Shown: piece after piece, positions 36,903 to 49,218 of the stretch | Position numbering within the stretch: the first letter of the stretch is position 1 | Layout: each line of letters begins with the position of its first letter | Source of the DNA: Lingula anatina | Lineage: Eukaryota; Brachiopoda; Lingulata; Lingulida; Lingulidae | Assembly (NCBI RefSeq): GCF_001039355.2 | Contig: NW_019775624.1 | Coordinates: forward strand, 434,692-498,691 | Direction: 5' to 3' | DNA: 64,000 bases | The notes under the pieces: model-generated | What the model was told of the DNA's origin: nothing | The model's database searches: none | The model's input: only the letters and a program-made list of their open reading frames with translations | Program-made: the position numbers and the translations under genes

Positions 36903-39350
36903 ATGATGTTCAAGAAGAAAATGTCTGCTATTTTAGTCCTTCTATCTTTTGCAGGTAAGTGTCTAGTATTTGTTTCTTTTAAAAATCTAATTTTACATCT
37001 GCATTCTCTGGGAATGTTTATTGTTAATATTTTAGATTTAGATTGACATATTCCATACAGTTATGTGTTTTATTTTTGGTTTATATTAGTAGTACCTGCA
37101 CCTTGTGCCAAATGTGAATGATTTCATGACCTATGAAATTTCTATATTTAGGGGAATATGTTGCTTCCATTAAGAGTTGAAGTTTACTTTGCTAAAAATA
37201 AAAATGAGACATTTCAAACTTTCTTCTGCTGTGGTAACTGTGAACATTTATTTTCATTGTTCCAGAGCAGTTCTCAGTGGCAGGCAATTTTCTTCACATT
37301 TTAGAAGCAGCAACACCTTAAAATGCAACTTTCATTTATAATAATCATTAAGATCTGACTGTTTGTAGTTGCTGTCCAGAGTCAGCTACCTGCTAACTGT
37401 AACAGTCCCTGTCCAGAGGAGTACATTCCTGTGTGTGGCTCTGATGGAAGGACTTATGGTTAGTATCTCAGATAATATTGAGCTCTGTGGAAAATTGTTA
37501 GCATGTATCCTTTGTAAGATTGATCTAATTTATGACTTCTCGGGATGTATATTATGAAGTCAGACCTTAAATTTTTTTCCCTTTGGCTTTAGCATTTGTG
37601 ATATTTTAATTTGAGATTCTGATATTTCAGGGAATCTTTGTGAGTTGCAGGTGGCATCATGTCTGTCTGTTGCAAAAATAAGTGCAATTGCAGAAGTTGA
37701 ATGCTCAGCACTTACTACTACTACAACCACTAAACCAACAACCACCCCAAAACCTACCACAACCACACCAGCACCAACCACCACAACAACCACAGAACCA
37801 ACCACAACTACAACAATCACAGAACCAACCACAACAACAACCACTGAACCAACCACAACTACAACAGCAACAACTACCACATCCATCAAACCATCCACTA
37901 CAACCAAGGAACCAACAACTACAACCAAAACCACAACCAAGAAAACTACTTCAACCACATCCATTGTGCCAACCACTACAACCCGGACTCCAACCACAAC
38001 CACATACTTGTCCACAGTCCACATGAAGACACACCCCACTAAGAAACCTACTTTAACACCAAATTTTATGAAAAGCACAATTAGTTCAACAACAAAAATG
38101 CCTAGCACCACCACCAAGGCCAAGTATTGTCAGTACAGTCCTTGTTCATCTTATGACAAAGAAGTATGTGGAACAGATGGAAAGACTTATAAATGTAAGT
38201 TGACAGAGATATAAATATATACATAACATGATATAGAGATTCTGTAAACTATTATTTTGTTTATAAATGACAATGTGCCTGGAATTAACTTTTTTTGTGA
38301 TAGTGGAAAACCAATGCAAAAGGTACATGTACCAATTTTTATTTCATATAATTTGTTCTTAATTATATAACTAAACATTTTTTTTTTACATTTTCCAAGA
38401 TTGAATTGAGGACATGGATTAGAATTCATTATATTCAAAATAATGCATTAAAAACTATTTTAACTCACTTTTATTCAGGTCAAAAGAATTTGGCCTACTG
38501 GAACTGTAGATTTAATACCCTGGTGGGCATAGCACATCAGGGAAGCTGTAGCAGTACCGCCAGGCCTAATAGTTGTAGCAATAGACCATGCAAATTCTAC
38601 CATTCTAAAGTGTGTGGCAGTGATGGGAAGACTTATGAATGTAAGTTAGGTTGAAGTTTTAAAAAATCACTATAGCCTACAGATATAAAATTTACTATTA
38701 TATTGATTTGAGAATTTTGTAAATAATCTACGTCAACTGATAAATGTAATGAAAGATGTGGCAAATGTGTACTTATTGAAGTTTAAGGTGAAAAGGGAAA
38801 TTCTGATATACATTTGAAAGTATGTAATTGTAAGAAATGTTGCCAATGTCAATGATTATTTTTGTTATGTCTGTTTGTGCACTTCATATTGATAGATTTT
38901 TTTAAAGGATACTTCTATTAAGAATATCCTTAAAAAAACTGTGTCATTGGAGCAAAAATAAACAAAAAATGCATGTTGAATGAACATTTTATGCACTTTC
39001 AGGTCGAAATGAATTTGATTACCAAAACTGCCTTAAAGGAGGAATGATGAAGGTACAGTATTATAGTACCTGCCGCTTCACTACAACCATGAAACCCATC
39101 ACTGCTGGACCTGCTGCCATTGGCCATGCTGAAGCCTGCAGGAAGTACCTCTATGGACTATGTTCTGGCAGATATGATCCCCATTGTGGTTCAGATGGAA
39201 AAACATATAGTATGTGTCCAAAGATCTTGAATTATTAATGCTGAAAGGCACATATCACGCAGTTATTACAATAAACATTGTTTAAGTTCATTTTGGGTAG
39301 ACAAAGTGATTTCAGGATGGCATCTTTCTTGATATACATGTAGATGGTTT

Positions 39351-39399
<49 letters not shown>

Positions 39400-39440
39400 T
39401 GTGTGCCTGCATGCATGCATGGGTATGTGCGTGCATGTGT

Positions 39441-39510
<70 letters not shown>

Positions 39511-40195
39511 GAGAGACAAACATTTTTATTCGCATTAAATGCTTATTACCAAATATGTTACTGTCTTTTTCATATCTTCCCTTTCAGCAAGTGAATGCAG
39601 TTTCTACAAAGCCATTTGTGACACACACAGTAGTTTGCCAGTGGCTTTTAAAGGAAACTTAACTCTGGTTTCCAAAGGAACCTGTCCCAGCACAGCTGTA
39701 TTTAACCCATGTGCTGGGGGATGCTCCTATGAAACAAAAAAGTACTGCTCCTCAAATGGAGGCGTCTACAGTTAGTATTTGGATATTATCATAATATAGT
39801 TGATATCATTTATATCATTTTTAAAAAGCCAGGAAATGGTCATCTACCTAGCGGAACAAATTTTTCTGATATTTTAAGAATGTTTACCTCTGTTTCTAAT
39901 TCAGTGTAAGATTTTTTAATTCCTAATTTAAAAGTCTCTTAAGAAATTGTTTTATTGTTAATCACTGAAGACCATAAGTACTAGTATGTTTATTGCATTA
40001 TACTAATAAATAGGATTAAATAGATATCATTTTAGATTTTACCCAATTTTTTCTCTTAGTAATTTATATATATTCTTCATGTTCTACCCTCCAGACAACC
40101 AGTGTGAGCTGTACCGTGCCATGTGTGCATACAAACAGTATGGGGTGACTATCAAGGAAGTGAAATGCACCTATGTGGACCCATGGATAGGATAA
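36903..40195 (+). CDS. Gene G: secreted 5-Kazal protease inhibitor with long Thr-rich mucin spacer (7 exons)
   Basis: Exons are 36903-36954, 37369-37458, 37631-38194, 38479-38640, 39003-39209, 39588-39770 and 40095-40195; 1359 nt, 452 aa. Signal peptide is [17 protein letters not shown]; the first three Met codons are all in frame. Exon 2 has [17 protein letters not shown] (P1 would be Glu). Exon 3 completes domain 1 (CELQVASC...EC), then runs about 125 residues of Thr/Pro/Lys spacer and starts domain 2 (QYSPC...VCGTDGKTY). Exons 4-6 each join two half-domains, and the last ends DPWIG-stop. Exons 5 and 6 carry long inserts between halves. Domains 2 and 3 use the displaced fourth Cys; domains 1, 4 and 5 use canonical spacing. 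Its 5' end is the closest relative of gene F's 5' end. Confidence 0.9.
39353..39505. repeat. Long interrupted (GT)n microsatellite
   Basis: Two GT blocks separated by about 45 bases (gcctgcatgcatgcatggg) in intron 5 of gene G. Confidence 0.95.
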
Positions 40196-40673
40196 GGAAC
40201 GACGCTGGTCAATGCAAACTAATATGATCACTACAATATGAATTATTCTGATTACATAGTTTTTTTTTTTCTAAAGAGGCTAAACATGTTTTTTTACCTG
40301 TGGGGTATGCCATTTCTACCCTTCTTTAAACAAACATTTTTGTCATCACTACACACAAGACATTAACCTATTTCACAGAAAATTTTCCTGATTGCTTGGA
40401 GTCAGAAGTACTTCAGCAGTAAAAATGTGACAGTTACTATATAAGGGAGAAATCGGTTATATAAATCCTAGCATATTGAGAAATATAAATTTTAAAATAT
40501 ACTTGTTGGGTTTCCCTTAAAACAATTGCACAGATATATTTGTTTTAATACTGCAAAATAATTCTACAAAACACTTTGTATAATGCAAAATATTAAATTT
40601 CCATTCTTATAATGTTTGGAGTAAATCAGCAATTAATTGCAACTGTTTTGACTATTTTGATTTTTGAAATGAA

Positions 40674-40679
40674 AATAAA
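40674..40679 (+). promoter_or_regulatory. Candidate polyadenylation signal, gene G
   Basis: First AATAAA after the stop, 479 bases downstream; an unusually long 3' UTR compared with its neighbours, so a variant signal may be used earlier. Confidence 0.45.
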
Positions 40680-41299
40680 TCTACCATTGCTTCAAGGCAA
40701 AATGTAGCTGCAAGATTGACATTTATCTACTTTTTTTTTCCTTTTTTTTTCGGTGCATGGGGGTGGGGGAAGTTGATGAATGAGTACAGATTTTGTATAT
40801 AAATAAATATGTACAGTGTATATATTATACTGGTATCCTCACTCCTTTCAAGGACTTACATATGGGGTTTATAACCAATCTTTTCATTTATGACCATCCC
40901 AGCTTAGGGATCTATCTTAATAAGATCTATCTTAATAATCAGCTGCATTTTGTCCCTCCTTACATGGAAAGCATGACAGTCTTATCACAGAATTAATCCT
41001 GTTACATAGGGTCTGTCCACATGTGTCTGTCCTGTGCAAAATTTGAATACAGCCTGGCTTTTAAAGGGTTAGATTGTTGATAAAGACCAAGTCTTCCAGC
41101 AACAACTATTTTGGGATGTGTAAAAAAGAATCATCCTTTGTTGGTCGTATTTTGTTGCAAACAAATTGTAGCATGATTTCAACCAAAGAAATTATTATTC
41201 ACTATAATCAACTTTCATTACCAAAACAAGACCAGTTTGGAACAAGTGCTAGCTGGTCTGGGGCACTATGTCTGGGGGGGGGGGGGGGGGGGGGGGGGG

Positions 41300-41510
41300 N
41301 NNNNNNNNNNNNNNNNNNNNNNNNNNNNNNNNNNNNNNNNNNNNNNNNNNNNNNNNNNNNNNNNNNNNNNNNNNNNNNNNNNNNNNNNNNNNNNNNNNNN
41401 NNNNNNNNNNNNNNNNNNNNNNNNNNNNNNNNNNNNNNNNNNNNNNNNNNNNNNNNNNNNNNNNNNNNNNNNNNNNNNNNNNNNNNNNNNNNNNNNNNNN
41501 NNNNNNNNNN
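41300..41510. other. Assembly gap (N run) in poly(G)
   Basis: 211 N bounded by about 26 G on the left and 16 G on the right. The real length is unknown. Confidence 0.95.
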
Positions 41511-41682
41511 GGGGGGGGGGGGGGGGAGGGCAGTGCGTGTGAAAACTGTCTTTACATAACAGGTGTACATAAGGATTGCATGCTTGATTTGCCGATTAGA
41601 TCTCTTAGTTTGTCTCTTTAATCTACATATTGTCTGAGACTACACAAGAAGCCTGTTTCAAAACAACAGAGTATCATACAAA

Positions 41683-43679
41683 ATGAATTATTTCATAGCA
41701 GTTGTTATATGCATATGTGGTAAGTAAAATGTCCATTTTACTGTTTTCATACTGTGATTAATATAATTGATTGAATTCTTTTTGTAAAATTTAAAACAAT
41801 AATAGGTTCAACATTAGTTATGTCTTATTTAGCATATATATATTTGACTTAACAACTTAATTTACCCCAAAAATCTACATTACATTGTATATAAACTATA
41901 TGTCTTGTTTTGGAAGAATCTGTAATTTATTATTTTCTAATATGGATGAAAATAAAAAGATGTTCTGTTTTAATCATAAATTCAAAACATATTTAATATT
42001 GAGTAGATCACTGTTGATAAAAGATGTTTTTTTTTTCACACTGAAACATTGCAGTGACACACATAACAGCTCAGGATGTCAGCAAGTGTGACCAGGTGTG
42101 CACTGACAGTTATAAACCAGTCTGTGCCTCTGATGGACAAACATATGGTGGGTAGATTTCCAGGAAAATTACAAAAGATTCATGTCAAACATAAATAAAT
42201 ATGAAGTCTGGCTGATTGGCTATGGGACATATACTTTAAAGGTGTTTTTTTCTTTATATTTGAATAATCATGGTAAGGTCACAAACAATTTATGTTTGGT
42301 TGAAAAATGAATTAGAACATGATTGTCAGAATTTTTTGTTCTAACTTTTATATCTGTTCCTTTCTTTCTTTTATTATTGCCATTCAAATGGTCATTTTAA
42401 GCAAAGCCCCTACACATGATATTACCCCTGTATCTCCTATTCCAGATAATGACTGCGAGTTGCAGATATCAACATGCATGTTCAAGATATTAGAAAACAA
42501 GGATGTGGTAAAGGTGTCAAATGGACCTTGCAAAGGGGCAAGTCCAGAACCACCCAAGTCTACTGTCCCAGCTACCAAGATACCAGCTTCCACCAAAACC
42601 CCATCCTGGGGGACCACCCCAAAGGTGCAGTGGACCAGTCCAAAACCCACTGGCAATGAGCTTCTGGCCAAGTGTTTGAGTATTGATTGCATGAGTATCT
42701 ATAGCCCTATCTGTGGCACAGATGGAAAGACTTACAGTAAGTTGATTGTTTTATACTTTATCATTAATTTGCACATGCATGTTTACTATGATAATGATTG
42801 CTTATGTTGTATGTATATATAAATATACTAAAAGTAGAAAAAGTCTGCAAAATCCATGCAAGTGCATTCTACTAGGGGTTACAGGTATATACGGTGGTGC
42901 TTATATTCCTGGTTTCTCTCTTATGGGCCATTTATGTTTTCAACCTGATGTATTCCTCTTGTTTTAAATTTGCTTTCAGGCAGTCACTGTCACTTGGCTG
43001 TGCAGCTGTGTATCGGTGTTGCCATGGGGAGATTTGAGAAGGTGTCTGTTGCACACCGAGGGATATGCGGCACACAGTCCACCACCCCAACCCCAATTGA
43101 CTGCAATAACTTGACCACCTGTTCTTCATATTATGCACCTCTGTGTGGCAGCAATGGAATCACTTATCGTAAGTGTTTTAATTTATGAGATGTATAGATA
43201 CAAATTCATGAAACAGCCGGTTCAGTAAGTCCAGTAAAGTGGAATTTTTTAAACATAAGCTTTGCAGATACTCACAGACAGAAAAGAGAAGATACATCTA
43301 AGATGCTAGTAAAAATATAATTTCCATGCAAATACATTTGCCTGCACATTGTTTTTCTTCATCATGTCTTCATTGCTTTTCTTCTTAATTATAACTATAA
43401 TTTATATTATTATCATTATTTGGCCTTGGCTTGAAATGAGAAAAAGTTACTGGTGAACACATCGAAATGAAAAATCCATCAGCATTAAACATATATTTTC
43501 CTTGTTTTATATTTATTTGCAACTTTTATTTTAAGTGAAAAGATATATTGAGGATTTTACATAGCCTCTATTTTTTTCTTTTATTTTTCTCAGGTAATGT
43601 TTGCCTTTACCAACAGGCATATTGTCAAGCTAAGAATGCAGGGACTTCATTGTCTTTGGCTGGAGTAGGAGAGTGTTAA
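41683..43679 (+). CDS. Gene H: secreted 3-Kazal protease inhibitor (5 exons)
   Basis: Exons are 41683-41719, 42055-42147, 42446-42736, 42980-43168 and 43594-43679; 696 nt, 231 aa. Signal peptide is MNYFIAVVICIC. Domain 1 begins KCDQVCTDSYKPVCASDGQTY (P1 would be Asp) and is completed in exon 3 (CELQISTC...GPC). A Pro/Thr/Lys linker without long repeats follows, then domains 2 and 3. All three domains keep canonical C3-x10-C4-x6-C5 spacing, unlike the interior domains of genes A-G. The protein ends GVGEC-stop at the last Kazal cysteine with no hydrophobic-Gly tail. It appears to belong, with gene I, to a separate subfamily of the cluster. Confidence 0.9.
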
Positions 43680-44837
43680 TATGAACCTTCAACCATGTAT
43701 ACCTGACCTCAGATGAAAGAACATAAGAAGACACAAAAAAACTTGTGTATTATATTGAAAAAATATCCAAGTGAGAATAAACATCTTGAATCCATATATT
43801 TACAGCTTTTAAAAAGAGTGCTGCAGAACTGTAATTAAAATCCACCTGGTTTTAAATAGTTTATAACAATTAAATGCTCCCTCTCAAAGTTGATTGTTTT
43901 TTTTTTTTTTTTTTGTTTTTTTTTTTTTTTTTGGTGAAAAACTGGATTTGATATTACTTAAATTTACAAAACATGTACCAGTTTTTCATTAATGAAGAAT
44001 TCAGACTAAATAATAATAATAATAAAGAAAATAAATGACAGACATCTTATTTCATCCTACTTCCATTTGGGTATCATACAATAACTGATAAACCTACCAG
44101 CAGATAGCAGTTTAGCCAAGATCTTACCCACCGCATGTCTTTCCAGTTAATTATTGCCCACTTTTATCTCTAGTTTGTGCCTGATCTAAGCAATAAGGAA
44201 TCCACTCATAGCATTAGCTGGATTTGGTTTTCTTGTATGATGAACATTCAAAGTGGATGGTTCAGTGGTTTTTGTGCTGGCTTATCATCTTCTTGAAAAA
44301 TATAACCTTTATTATAGTATATTACAAAGTTTCTATTCATTTTAAGAGATAAAACTTTGTACAATACAATTAAGTTTTGCAGTGAAAAGTTCACCGAGAC
44401 AGATTTGGTGGACTCCAGTCCAATGCCCTTGTTGTTAATTAATAACTGAGTGGCATATACAGATATGACAGATAGTTGGATGACCGTACCAGGGGATATG
44501 CCCTGGGAAGAGGGGAGAAAAGGTACACATTTTATCTGTGTTTTTATTTTTGTTGTTTATTGGTTAGGACAGCAATGAAAATCTATTGAAGGAGTTACAC
44601 TTAGCAACACATGCATGATGCAGTGTACTTTACATGTGTTTAAAATGCTGTTGAATAAAAAGACACTGAAATTAGAGCCCCCTCTGACCCCTCTTTAGAC
44701 AATAAATGATGGTTTAGTGTTCCACTAACTAGGTGATAATCAAAACAAATACTCAACACAAACAAACAAAACAATGAGTTAATATGTACAAGGTCATTGG
44801 ACAAATCACATCAGACACCAATTGCAAACCAAGCAAG
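43680..44837. other. Intergenic region between genes H and I
   Basis: Gene H 3' UTR, two T runs around 43898-43932, and the upstream region of gene I. Nothing else is recognised. Confidence 0.6.
43776..43781 (+). promoter_or_regulatory. Polyadenylation signal AATAAA, gene H
   Basis: AATAAA 97 bases after the gene H stop. Confidence 0.8.
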
Positions 44838-47800
44838 ATGCGTGTACAAATTTTTGCTGCAGTTTTGCTCATTGCGGGTAAGTTGCTTGTTTTTATTTGT
44901 TTGTTTTAGATATAACTGTGAACTTTCGTGTACCCCTTGATGAGGGTTGTAGATTTGAAAAACAAACTTTTTACAAGAATTTTCTTGCATGATCAAGGGG
45001 TTTTAAAAATGTAAAAAGAGGGTGATCAAAGTTAAAGGATGAGACCATGTTTCCATTTTCTTCACTGCACTTTCTTTTTTTTAATTATACAGTTGTATTT
45101 AAGACTTAAACTTAGAAAATTACTTTAATGTTTGTTATCCTTTAAAACTTCTGTATTAAAAAAATAGACATTTTTACAATTAATTAAACACTGACAGACT
45201 AAATAATGTTCCTGAATATGAAGAGTGAGTTACTGATCCTTATAATAAAGTGACTGTAATATTTTTTATGTAACCTGTGACCAGCTCTTGGTGTCAGGAT
45301 ACAACAGTCCTTTGTGACATCACAGTTATCTTTAAAATAAATACTAGGTTAATTATTATTATTATATTGATGTGTATATCAACTTCATTGTGCTCTATCT
45401 TGCTGGATATTTTGATATGCAAAGCAGTTTTCTGTAGTATTTCTTGTATCAAATATCCCGAGAAAAATAGGCAGTACCTATATGTAGCATATATATATTT
45501 TTAGAGAAATCTTATGAAATATTGATAAAACAGTTCAAAGATTACATTATATTTTTCCAGGCATCAGTGCCCAGTGCCCTAAAGAATGCCCAGAGATGTA
45601 CAAGCCAGTATGTGCATCCAATGGCAAAACCTATGGTATGGTCACAAACATGAAGTTTAAGTCATGCTTTAATGATTTCCTCTAGCTGAGATGATTTTGC
45701 CTTTATATCTTGATATTTCCTTAGCCCTTTTACAATTTGCCTGAGTTTGAGAGCAAATGCAGTCCAGCTTCTTCATTATCAAATGTTCATACATGTCCGC
45801 TTGTTGCCTTTGAAATTTGATTTATGTCCATTGCGCCAATCACATGTCTATTTTACAGAGGCATATGAGATTCTGATTGGTACATTTGTGATTGGCAGGA
45901 GATTCTTACCAATTAAAATGTCTTAGACTAAAATATTGCATGTCCTTTGAAATTCAAGATAATACACCCAGTATATTTATATTTACTTTCTTTTGCCAAG
46001 GTAATGACTGTGAGCTCAAAATGGTTATCTGTAATACTGAAGATGCTTTGGTCAAAGTCAGTGATGGAGAATGTGCACCAGCCACTCGTCATCCAACTCA
46101 ACCAACCCGACCACCAACTGTTCCCACAGAAGTGACAGACCCAGAGGGATCTGGAGAAACGGAGCCACCAGAACCTACTGGGACAAAGTTGCCTACCAAT
46201 GTATGGAATGATGCTGACAGGGCAATTTTGTTGATGACAACATTTTATTTAATACACCAATAAACTGTAAAATATTTTAAATAATAGTTTCTTATATTTG
46301 AATTAGGTAAAGGGAGAACAATTTATTTATCTTTTTACGCATTCAAATGGCAATATTTATAATTTTGCCATGTTAAAAACATTAAAAAGTTATTTTGAAA
46401 AAATTAAAATTGTGCAATCATACTCATGCAAACAGGGATATATTATATGGATAGATTTCAATGAATTTATCTTAAAGTAAAATCCAATATTTAAGTTAAA
46501 TTTGGTCATTTCGAAAAAATATGGGAAATTCAGTTTAAGTATTCAGTAAAATAATTATATACCATCTTCATGCTTATGCTAATTGTTAAAATTACTTGAA
46601 ATTATATGAAATTTGTTGTACAGTTGATTTAGATATTGTATTGTATTTTTTTCTTCCTCAGATGCCAAAGAGCACAGCGACTTTCCGCCCACTGAACTAC
46701 ACCAAACACCCAATCAGTAATTACACCAAATACCCTATCAAAAACTACACTGGATACCCTGTATTCACCACCAGATCTCCATGTAGCCGATACTACTGCC
46801 CTTCATTCTACTCTCCTGTGTGTGGTGCTGATGGCGTCACTTACAGTATGTAAACATAATTGGAACTTGGAAAATTATTTACTTTTTGCACAGTTTTGCC
46901 TTTTTTTACATTTCATTATTTTTTTATTTTTTTCCTCCATTTCAACTCATTTTTTTCTGTGCCTCCTTTGCTCTCTCTCTCTTTCATTTCCTCTCTCTCT
47001 CACATGATAGAACTGAAATTGAAAAAATATATGAAATAATTATTTTACTCATTTATATCCTAGGAAACCTCAACTGCTACAGCAAAGCTGTCTGTGAGTA
47101 CAGACAGAAGGGTCTGAGCCTCCGTTACTTGTATCGCGGACCATGCAAAAATGGAACTCTCTTCAAACCCTTGCCAAAATATTGTGCTTATAAATCCTGC
47201 CCTTACAAGCCTGTCTGTGGATCAGATGGAAAGACATATTCAAGTAGGATAAATAGGGTTTTTGTAATTTCTCTTGTATAAATGAAGTTTGTTCCATTAC
47301 AGTGTTTTTTCCTCCTTAGGTCAATGGTCAGTATATTGATTTTCAAAATAGACAATTTATGTACCTTTCAGTGGACTTTGTTTTTAAAAAGAATGCATCT
47401 TAACCCCAGAATTTATATTAATCCAATCTTTGCATGTAAAGTATCTGGTACAGTTTGACAGAAAGGAAAAAAAATAAAATGTTAATTATCAGGTATCTGG
47501 TTATAATTTCTTTATTTTCATTTTATTTTGCTTAATACTCTTACTCATCTTTGTTAGGTTCCTGTTACATGGACTACTCTAACTGTCGTAACAACAGAGA
47601 CGTCACAGTTGTCAGGCAGGGAAGTTGTCCACCACAGTCTACTCTGAAACCAACCACAAGCCGTTGTGTGTACAATGGGACACTTTGCCCTGCTGGTGGG
47701 CCACGCAATCCAGTCTGTGGAACTGATGGGAGAAACTACTTCAGTAAGTTGTTTGCAGGATGAAACATAATTTGAAGGTTCTATATTATTTTCACCTTAT

Positions 47801-49218
47801 GATCTTTTTTATGACAAAGGTGATCAAGGATGAGTGATTGAAAAAAATATTTCTATATCTTAATATGATGACTCTATTCCTTCAGATTTTTTGTTTGTAA
47901 ATCTTTAACTATATTTCCGTCCTATTTCAGCTGTTTGTTATCTGGAGTACATGAATTGTATTTACAACAGAACTGTATCAGTTGCCTCCAAGGGATACTG
48001 TCCATACAAAACCACCACCCCAAAACCATGCAATCAGAACTGTGGATGGACCTACAAACCTGTGTGTGGAAGTGATGGAAGGTCATACCGTAAGTTCATT
48101 GCCAATTGCAATCACAATCTTCTTTCTAAGCTAGGGATCATATTGACAAGTCAAACTGCAGACCAAGTATGGTAAAATAATTTGCTCTTCCCCTCAATGG
48201 GCTGCATCCATGAGCATCCTAATTTGTTAATTACAACTCCCCTTTTTACCAAAATCTTAAAAATGATATTGCAAATGATAAAATCATTGTATTCTGAAAT
48301 GCTTTTTTTGTGGTCTTGGTAAAAGTGAGTTCTCTGCAGATGCATCCAGCTAGCGCCCCCCTTGAACTGAATTATCATGTCAAAACAGGAATTCTACCTT
48401 GAGCTCTTTATAAATCCAAGTAGAGTCATGAAACAGACTTTATTTTACAGTTGTCAGCCTTACACAGTTAACGAGCCCACATAGCACTTTTCTTTAAATC
48501 CTTTGATTTCTTTTAGGTAAATATATATTTTGTGCTGTGTAGTTTTGTAATTAATGACATATTTTACAACCAATATAAGCAATTTGAGAACCAAAAGTTT
48601 AATATGTAATTTTTTTTTTTTTACTATACATTGAAAAAGTTTGTTTCTGCATTCCAGGTAGTCTGTGCCACCTCCAGAACCAGGCCTGCAAGCTGCAATA
48701 TATCGGAGGGAAGCTGACTGTCAAGTATTATGGCAACTGTAAACAGCCAACTACAGTGAAGCCCTATACGACTGGAAACCCTTTGTCTGCTTGTTCCAAG
48801 CTGGGACCATGCCCAACCTACTACCGCCCTGTGTGTGCCTCCAACAACATCACATACAGTGAGTTAACAAAGTGACAATGAATTATTATTTGCATCACTT
48901 TTTTAAAACTAATTTGAGCATCATTTTAAATATGCATGACATTTTCTGATAATTATGTTCATTTTAACTGCACAACTAAAAGAAGTTTATAACATGCAGA
49001 AGGGTTTGAACTTGAAAGATTTGAAGAGGTTTCTAATTGAAACTATAATACCTGTACTAATATATCAACTGTAGTGACATTGTTAATTTATCTTACATGT
49101 ATATTAATGTTAACTTTCAGGAAACACCTGCTACTATTCCCAGGCTGAGTGTAGGATGTTGGCCTATGGGCAGGACATAAAGCTGAAGAGCCTTGGGGAG
49201 TGTAAAAATGTGGCCTAA
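44838..49218 (+). CDS. Gene I: secreted 6-Kazal protease inhibitor with an extra linker intron (9 exons)
   Basis: Exons are 44838-44877, 45561-45635, 46001-46200, 46662-46845, 47064-47243, 47558-47743, 47931-48089, 48658-48858 and 49121-49218; 1323 nt, 440 aa. Signal peptide is MRVQIFAAVLLIA. Domain 1 starts QCPKECPEMYKPVCASNGKTY (P1 would be Glu). Its second half is followed by an acidic Pro/Thr/Glu linker that is cut by a phase 0 intron (46201-46661), the only intron outside a Kazal domain in genes A-I. The next exon opens with three NYT sequons before domain 2. Domains 2-6 follow one per junction. Exon 5 ends one codon later than usual (donor caa|gtagga). Spacing is canonical or nearly so, and the C-terminus is GECKNVA, without hydrophobic-Gly. 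Confidence 0.88.

Larger units (their letters stand above)
40196..41682. other. Intergenic region between genes G and H with assembly gap
   Basis: It contains the gene G 3' UTR and a 211-base N run (41300-41510) flanked on both sides by G homopolymer. No exon is seen. The gene H promoter should lie between 41527 and 41682 or in the gap. Confidence 0.7.

Noticed and set aside
41074-41621. Gly-rich frames across the N gap
   Set aside because: They are produced by poly(G) and undefined bases.
46201-46263. Treating the open extension of gene I exon 3 as the only C-terminus
   Set aside because: A good donor at 46201 and the following exon with the next half-Kazal show that the main form is spliced; kept only as a possible short isoform.
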